Shown: positions 57,992 to 64,000 of the stretch, piece by piece
Numbering within the stretch: position 1 is the first letter of the stretch
Layout of the letters: the number at the start of each line of letters is the position of its first letter
NCBI RefSeq assembly: GCF_040954645.1
Contig: NC_092803.1
Span: 11,285,230 to 11,349,229, forward strand
Direction of reading: 5' to 3'
Source of the DNA: Diabrotica undecimpunctata
Taxonomy: Eukaryota > Arthropoda > Insecta > Coleoptera > Chrysomelidae
Length of the DNA: 64,000 bases
Notes under the pieces: generated by a model
The model's input: only the letters and a program-made list of their open reading frames with translations
Databases searched by the model: none
Told to the model about the DNA's origin: nothing
Program-made: the position numbers and the translations under genes

Positions 57992-59083
57992 TCAATTAAG
58001 TCCAGCTCGTTTCATAGTCGGCGTTTTACATTTTCCCTCGCAGTAACTAACGAGTTCCGTCGCTATTTCCTCTCGTAGTTTTATTAATGTAATTGCTCGT
58101 TCCAACATACCCAGTTCGAAATTAGTCAGTGTTGGCAAACCAAAATTATGCACAACTCCCTCTTTTGAAAATTGCAGCAGCGATACCAGATACTGACAAC
58201 TGGAAACCAGGTTCATTCTTACAAAGGCGTTATAGACAGCTTTTGGATCTTCTAGTATACCTGAACCTAGTGTTACAATCATATTGTTTAAAGCATACGC
58301 TTCACTAATTGGATGATATTCAGTACAGTTTTCCTTGCAATGTATTTTTGGAAATGACTCTAGCTCTACTTGCCTGAATTTTGACATCAAAATATTAGTA
58401 CATCTGGCTGGTACAGGCACTGGCTTGGCTCTGCTTAGTAGTGGTACCGCAACATCTATATCTGGACCGCCTATGATTGGTACCTGGGTTATAAATGGAT
58501 TCATGTCATGATATCTACCAACTAGACTATTAATAGTAATCTGTGCCATTGCAGCTGAACCAACTATCTTACCAGGATGGTAAAAATGAGACTGTTTGAA
58601 CACATTAGCGACGAAAGGCGTAAATACTGATACTGGAGGAACAGCTACGACGACTAACGCTTTAGGAGCCTGTAAGGTACATTCTTTGATAACGTCATAC
58701 ACTCGTTGACTCTCTCCAAGAATTCGCTTCCCGATGGGTGTGTCTTGAGGCCATACTTGACTTGATAGAAGTAACACAATGTCTGCTCCCATTAAGGATT
58801 TAGGAAGATCTTTAACGTGCGGGTAAGGCTCCACTCGACATTTTGTGTCAATCTGATTTAATACTTCAGCTAGATTTGTAACTTTTCTGTCCCCTTGAAG
58901 TTTTACTTTTGATATTATTGGATTTTGCTTGAGGAGGAAACTGGTCATTTTCCCTAGAGGAGTATGGGCGTTCAAAAGACATACTTGGATCGAAGATCTT
59001 GTAGATTCCGTCGAGAAATTTTTGGTGGAAAATGATTGTGTGGAATAGTTTGAAAAAAGCCGTTGTAAATTTGATAAATTCAT
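57992..59083 (-). CDS. Malate-dehydrogenase-like protein, probable catalytically dead mitochondrial paralogue (363 aa)
   Basis: Residues 1-31 are Ser/Thr/Asn/Arg-rich without acids until Glu-26, a typical mitochondrial leader. The rest aligns with mitochondrial malate dehydrogenase: LKQNPIISKVKLQGD, LPKSLMGADIVLLLSSQVWP, FKQSHFYHPGKIVGSA, PIIGGPDIDVAVPLLS and a helical C-terminus. Key positions are changed. The NAD glycine motif GAAGGIG reads NAHTPLG. The substrate-loop PRKPGMTR region reads WPQDTPIGKR, and the NPV motif reads PPV. The catalytic His of IGGH is Pro. These changes predict no dehydrogenase activity, yet the frame is intact with a poly(A) signal, so purifying selection is likely. 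No intron interrupts it, which suggests a retrogene. Insects have testis-expressed dehydrogenase paralogues, so a sperm structural role is possible but unproven. Confidence 0.88.
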   Translation of the reverse strand: MNLSNLQRLFSNYSTQSFSTKNFSTESTRSSIQVCLLNAHTPLGKMTSFLLKQNPIISKVKLQGDRKVTNLAEVLNQIDTKCRVEPYPHVKDLPKSLMGADIVLLLSSQVWPQDTPIGKRILGESQRVYDVIKECTLQAPKALVVVAVPPVSVFTPFVANVFKQSHFYHPGKIVGSAAMAQITINSLVGRYHDMNPFITQVPIIGGPDIDVAVPLLSRAKPVPVPARCTNILMSKFRQVELESFPKIHCKENCTEYHPISEAYALNNMIVTLGSGILEDPKAVYNAFVRMNLVSSCQYLVSLLQFSKEGVVHNFGLPTLTNFELGMLERAITLIKLREEIATELVSYCEGKCKTPTMKRAGLN

Positions 59084-59658
59084 ATTTTAAACTATTTTTG
59101 TTCTTAAGTCATGATGACATATGATTTTGACGTTAATTGTTACAGAAGGTAAAGTTTATGGTTTGTTTATGAAATTGACTGTTTGCAGAAAGCCTCGAGG
59201 CCATTAAGAAGAAAATACAGCACAAGAAGACGAAATAAGTTGTTAGGTTAGGATCGTGTTACTTAAAGACATAGACACTTGAAGATCTTCTGTTATCTGG
59301 GCTCAAACCAATCTCTTCTTAACATACCTCGTCTAAACATCTCAGACCATTTATTCTTTGACCTTATTTTCAGTGCCAGTATACAATACCTGGCCTTATC
59401 TGTTTGCCATTATGCTAAATTCAGTACTAAATTTAGTACTAAAAATATTGTAACTACAAAAATGAGATGCGGGCGCCGATTCAGTACTAAAAATTAGAGC
59501 ATGTTCTAATTTCTTGTACTAAAAATGATGAAACATTACCTAAAAGTGAGGTTATTCTCAGCTGGTCTTATATTTTATAACATTTTTTTAAACATTTGTA
59601 AAATGTTTTTATACGTCCAAGGCATACATATTCTACTTTTATATGCCAAAGTCATATA
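59084..59658. other. Upstream region of the dehydrogenase-like gene
   Basis: Contains three to four copies of TTCAGTACTAAA/TTTAGTACTAAA between about 59420 and 59525. The short plus frame at 59279-59497 translates these repeats and is not a gene. Confidence 0.45.
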
Positions 59659-61835
59659 CAGGGTGGTCCTTAAGTAATTGTACAAACAGAAACCGTAGAT
59701 TCTGCACTTTAAAATATTACGATTTAAGCCAACTTGTTTTAATAAAATGTTGATATTAAGAAAGATACAGGGTGTTAAAGTGGAAATTTAAAATTTTATT
59801 TTTCGCTATTACTTTTACGTTTGTAAATATTTTTGGATAAAAATTTACAGTTGGATGCTTTTGAGAAGGAAAAATTATAATTTTATACTTTCTTTAATGT
59901 AACTAATAGAGGGCGCCACATATGCCACATGTGTGGCATAAATTTGCGCTTAACTTTTTTGCTCTTTAAGTTAGCTCTATTTTTGTTAAAAAATATTAAA
60001 GATACATTATTTGTACAAAGAAAAGGTATACTTGATAGTAACCTAAAAATTCAACCGTTTTCGAGATAAATGCATTTTATAAGTCAGCTGCACAATAATT
60101 CTTAGTTTGATATTTGTGCGGTAAAGCACTGAATACCTGTAGATACGCATAATTCATAGTTTATTCTTATTAAAACAACTCAAAGGTGATAATCACAAAA
60201 TGGTTTGTTATATGTCCAATATCTTATTGGAGAAAAGATATTCCATCTCCTTCTTTAGATGCCGTGTCCGTAGTCAGACGTTGGCCGTCATCATGTTTAC
60301 AATTTCCCTTTGCTATCGCTTCTATAATGGCGTTGTATTACTTTTTCTCTATTGTAAAATGCTAAAAACCCAAAATATGTGGTTTATGCAAGATGGTACA
60401 CAACCACATTCTAGAGAGAAGACAGTTGGAACATACTTAAATACAACTTTTCTGAACGTTGGATTGGTCGTGGTAATCATATTCCTTGGCAATGTGGTGA
60501 GATATTGATATAATTATTTAATTCATAAAAAATCCGAAAAGAATACTTAGTTCATTACGTAAATTGTTTACTCAGTTTTATTAGGACGAATAGAAACTAG
60601 AGCACAGGTATTTAATTACACATATGTGTCCTGTTTCATAATATTTTTGCTACAAATCTAACCTGAAAGACTCAGCATTTTTACAAAAACATCATCGTTT
60701 TCCTAATAACCGATATTGTTATAAATATATAGTAAACACACAGGCAATTTAGTTCAGCATAATATTAGTTCGTTAGTAAATCATAATAGTCCATTTGTTC
60801 GAGATGTAATTATAGTTACTCATAATCTGTAACGTAATCATATAAATAAGTAATGTCATCGATATATTCATCCATTATACATTATAGCCACCACATAGCC
60901 CCGAATTTAATCCGCTTGATTTTGGTGTATGAAGCGGACTAAAATAACGTATCTATAAGAATCCCATAAACATTCGCAACCAACTATGGGAAGAAATAAA
61001 TACTCAGCAGTTTCTTTAGAACCAATGATGCTATTTAATATGAGACGATCTTTTATGGAATATATTGACAAATGAATTAAAGAAAATGGTGGACATATCG
61101 AGCACTTACTTTGACAAAAAGTTATGTTATTTAGTTTAACTATTTCTTAATTTGATTTGTAAACAAAATGTTTTGATTATGACTTTAATTTTACATAAAA
61201 CGTAAAATGTTTGATGTAAAATCCTATTATTCTGTTATTTTGTCAAATCCTATTATTAATTATTCTGCTGATATATTTATTTTATTTAATATTTCGTTCA
61301 CTATTAACTTTAGTTAAAGGTATTTTCTACCAAAATTCAGAAGTATTAATGTTTTTGTCTATTTTTTCTTCGTTGCCTGGAGTAATTGCCTTAGATCAGA
61401 ACTATGCAGCTGCTTTTTAAAAGGCGATTATCTCGAAAACTGTTGAGTTTTGAAGTTATTAACAAGTATACCTTTTTTTTTGTTAAAATAATGAATCTTT
61501 AATATTTGTTATCTCAAATACAGGTAACTTAAAGAGCAAAAAAGTTAAGTGCAAATTTATACCAGATATGTGGCATAAGTAGCGCCCTCTATCAGATATA
61601 TCAAAGTGTGCATCAAATTATAATTTCTCATAAAATTACCCAGTTGTAAATTTTCATACATAAATGTTTACAAACATGAAAGTTATAGCGAAAAATAAAA
61701 TTTTAATTTTGCACTTTAAAACCCTGTATCTTTCTTAATATCAACATTTTATTAAAGCAATTTGGCTTAAATCGTAATATTTTTAAGTGTAGAATCTACT
61801 GTTTCTTTTTGTACAATTACTTAAGGACCACCCTA
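59659..61835 (+). mobile_element. Decayed mariner-like element with ~440-bp inverted ends
   Basis: Left end CAGGGTGGTCCTTAAGTAAT at 59659; right end the inverted copy closing at 61835 (first base C to T). TA lies on both sides (59657-59658 and 61836-61837). The inverted similarity runs on through GATATTAAGAAAGATACAGG, GCGAAAAATAAAATTTT, AGAGGGCGC(C/T)AC and TTAAGAGCAAAAAAGTTAAG to about 60100 and about 61390. The interior carries the transposase remains at 60370-60510 and 60900-61115. 2,177 bp. Confidence 0.88.
60370..61115 (+). pseudogene. Transposase remnant of the long-TIR mariner-like element
   Basis: First segment: NMWFMQDGTQPHSREKTVGT, then YLNTTF and degenerate IGRGNHIPW-like sequence (second Asp context). 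Second segment: PEFNPLDFGV, KNPINIRNQLWEEINT and, in other frames, MRRSFMEYIDK and NGGHIEHLL. The third Asp of SPD reads PEF. The order and the NGG-x-EHLL tail match the intact transposase at 8783-9877. Between the segments is about 390 bp of unrelated AT-rich DNA. Confidence 0.75.
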
Positions 61836-61844
61836 TATACTATA

Positions 61845-62250
61845 ACCAACTATGGGCAAATATACGAGATATTGTGTTACATAAATCGGTTGAAATATTA
61901 AGCAAAACCAAGTCAGAAAAAAGAAATCATTGGGTTGATCATGAGTGCGAAATGGTCACAAATAGAAAGAACGCAGCATATCAAAATACTATCGACACAG
62001 GTTGTACACTGAGAAAAACAGAAGAGTATAGACGTCTTAGAAGAGAGGAAAAACTTATCCATCTACGTAAGAAGAGGGAATACGAGAATTTAAACCACGA
62101 ATATAAATTTGTAAAGACACTAACGGTGGAATTCTACATGATAATAACTAAGTTCTTAACAGATGGGCACAACATTTCAGCGAACATCTAAATTTAAACG
62201 GTATTGAAGGAGGTTAAAACATAGAAAATCAACAAAATCTACTACTACCA
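61845..62250 (+). pseudogene. LINE fragment, pre-RT region
   Basis: Reads KRNHWVDHECEMVTNRKNAA, then EEYRRLRREEKLIHLRKKRE, and in the next frame VLNRWAQHFSEHLNLNGIEG. This is the linker between endonuclease and RT (W-x-D-x-EC motif). Its inside end (NIENQQNL) meets, in inverted orientation, the LINE piece at 62250-63290, which repeats the same segment (VLNRWAQDFSEHLNINDIEE). Confidence 0.7.
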
Positions 62251-63290
62251 CAAGTCCTAATTCACTTGCCGCGTCCGCAAGCCTTGTAAAACACTCCACC
62301 ATGTCCCTCATACTTCTGCCTACTATAATTATATCGACAGCGAACGAGAATTTGCTTCGTTGTATTAAAAATAGTTCCATTCATTCTAATAATATTTAAT
62401 TGTCTGATTGCCTTTTCCAAGGCAATATTAAAGAGGAGACACTCCAGCGCGTCCCTTTGTTTTAGACCATTATTATTGTCAAATAACATAGAGTTTTCTC
62501 CTTCAATTCTAACGCATGAGCTTACGTTTTGCATTGTTAGTTGTGTCAACTAACTTAGGTGGGATTCCAAAGTCTATCACTGCATTATATAATGCAGTTT
62601 TTTTCATACTGTCATAGGCTGATTTGAAGTCGACGAAGAGATGATGTGTATCTATGGTATATTCTAGTGACTTTTCTAGAATCTGACTACTTGCTTGAAT
62701 TTGATGTGTAGTTGACTTTCCAACAGTAAATCCGCATTGATATTGGCCAACTAAGTCTTTCAAACAATACATTGCCGAAGATTTTATACGCATATGCTAA
62801 CAGGGTAATGCCTCTATAGTTCTTACACTCCAGTTGATCACCCTTTCTATGAAACGGACATATTATTCCCTTTAGCCACTCTCCTGGTACCAATTCATTC
62901 TGCCATATAAGTATTATTCGTTTATGGATTGCTGCAAAAAGTTGATCGCCACCTTTTTATACATTTCCGAACAGATTTAATCGATTCTTCTTTATTGTCT
63001 TTTAGTTTTAGGATGGCATTTGATACTTCTTCTCTTGTTGGGTCTTCACTGTGTAGTTGACGATGTAGATTTTGTTGATTGTCTATGTTGTAACCTTCTT
63101 CAATATCGTTTATATTTAGATGTTCGCTGAAATCTTGTGCCCATCTATTAAGAACTGAGTTTTTATCATGTAGAATTTCACCGTTAGTGTATTTACAAAT
63201 TTTTAATCGTGGTTTAAATTCTCGACATCTAAGGTATGGTCCTAAAGTTTTGGGAAAAATTTCAAAAGCATATATCTCTGACCACAATAA
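62250..63290 (-). pseudogene. LINE fragment, pre-RT to RT palm
   Basis: Reading down from 63287: FKPRLKICKYTNGEILHDKN, TREEVSNAILKLKDNKEES, VPGEWLKGIICPFHRKGDQL, ECKNYRGITLL, TIDTHHLFVDFKSAYDSMKK (catalytic Asp), FDNNNGLKQRDALECLLFNI, ALEKAIRQLN and VDIIIVGRSMRDMVECFTRL (active-site box decayed). It stops at about 62250, where the inverted LINE piece begins. Several frameshifts. Confidence 0.8.
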
Positions 63291-63345
63291 TCTTATATTT
63301 TTATTAAATTATTTAACAATTTAACTTAACTATCCTTATTATAAA

Positions 63346-64000
63346 TCAAAATTCAAATGACAGACAAGGACCATTATTTTCGATTTGCCTAATAATTCCC
63401 CTGACACGTTGCATCATCCTTTGGATGACGTTTAAGGCTTCGCCTCGAACAACACCAATGTAGGGCTGTGAGATAAAGCCAGCCTCAGAAATTGCACACC
63501 ATACCACAATTTTGTCCTCAAATTTTTTCTTACTTTTGAATTTTAATTCATCAAGTACATTTTCGTAATCGTTCGTATAAAACACATCGTTACCCTTCAT
63601 CTCAGAGTTGGACAAAGTAAAATATTTTTCATCGTCCATCACTATCAAGTTGTTGACGAAATGCACTTGCCTTAACGCGCGGCAACATCTCGGAATTCTC
63701 TCTAATTGATCCTCTGTGTATTTTGGAGCTTTCCTTCTTTTCCGGTAGATAATATTGTTACTCGATAGGGTCCTGTATACTGTAGTCTTTCCAACATGAA
63801 ATCTTCTGGCCAGTTTTCGCTGTGAGACCCCAATTTTGTTCTTAGCTGCTTCAATCAGTCTTGCCTCTCTAATATGGTTCAAAATCCGCGGTCAGCCACT
63901 TTTACGCAAGTTAACACATGGTATCCCTTCTTCAGATTCTCTGATTATGCGATAAATTGTCGATTTGCTTATGTTTTGATCTCGATAAATATTAACAATA
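63346..64000 (-). pseudogene. maT/Tc1-like transposase lacking its catalytic core, runs off the window edge
   Basis: From the edge down: ISKSTIYRIIRESEEGIPCV, then NLRKSG, a TGA at about 63895 (CGA to TGA type), NHIREARLIEAAKNKIGVSQ, RRFHVGKTTVYRTLSSNN, LIVMDDEKYFTLSN (first Asp), KIVVWCAISEAGFISQPYIG, and then directly QRMMQRVRGIIRQIENNGP near the C-terminus. The block with the second and third acidic residues is deleted with the frame preserved. The 5' end lies beyond 64000. Confidence 0.75.

Noticed and set aside
59279..59497. Plus-strand frame with FSTK repeats upstream of the dehydrogenase-like gene
   Set aside because: It translates a short TAGTACTAAA-type DNA repeat. Its similarity to the FST residues of the neighbouring leader peptide is chance.
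62177..62250. Twin-priming inversion linking the two LINE pieces
   Set aside because: The order (sense piece first, inverted piece on its 3' side) and the duplicated but diverged overlap do not fit twin priming; two separate copies are simpler.

Overview
This window looks like AT-rich, intron-containing DNA from an insect with a large, repeat-laden genome. The evidence is the ALG-2 (PDCD6) orthologue, the insect-type mix of LINEs, mariner, piggyBac, hAT, PIF and Sola-like transposons, and GT-AG introns. A beetle is a reasonable guess, but that is inference only. I see no operons, CRISPR arrays or bacterial features.

Host genes are few. (1) A complete four-exon gene for the penta-EF-hand calcium sensor ALG-2 occupies 785-13037 (+). 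Its second intron is about 9.8 kb and its third about 1.9 kb; both are full of transposons. (2) An apparently intronless malate-dehydrogenase-like gene lies at 57992-59083 (-). Its protein has a mitochondrial-type leader but has lost the catalytic His/Arg motifs and the glycine-rich NAD loop, so it is probably a pseudoenzyme. (3) A possible first coding exon of an unrecognised host gene lies at about 47048-47302 (+). Almost everything else is mobile DNA.

Layout: 1-784, ALG-2 upstream region. 1008-10775, ALG-2 intron 2, with a MADF scrap, a Tigger/jerky remnant, a DD82E transposase scrap, a GC-rich block running into a CR1/Jockey-like LINE tail, and an apparently intact mariner-like element (7715-10658, TA target duplication, 364-aa transposase). 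11045-12935, ALG-2 intron 3, holding an internally deleted piggyBac (11170-12655, TTAA). 13.9-23 kb, LINE fragments, a 590-bp MITE, an array of three ancient ~300-375-bp repeats, and a 1.5-kb foldback structure. 24.4-26 kb, LINE pieces. 26633-29815, an apparently intact Sola-like DDD transposon with ATTT target duplication, terminal inverted repeats, subterminal repeat arrays and a two-exon 617-aa transposase. 30-46 kb, LINE, solo-LTR, Tc1, hAT and DD82E elements, often nested. 42-44 kb, one LINE hit by two other LINEs, each with clean target duplications. 47.5-57.9 kb, LINEs, a piggyBac, a PIF/Harbinger derivative carrying a MADF piece, and a MITE split by a LINE. 59659-61835, a decayed long-TIR relative of the mariner-like element. 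61.8-64 kb, two LINE pieces and a maT-like transposase that has lost its catalytic core.

The items most worth follow-up are the Sola-like element, the two DD82E copies, the mariner-like element with inward-facing tRNA-like modules near both ends, the foldback element, and the dehydrogenase pseudoenzyme. All coordinates and splice sites were read by eye. Family names rest on motif recognition, not on database searches.
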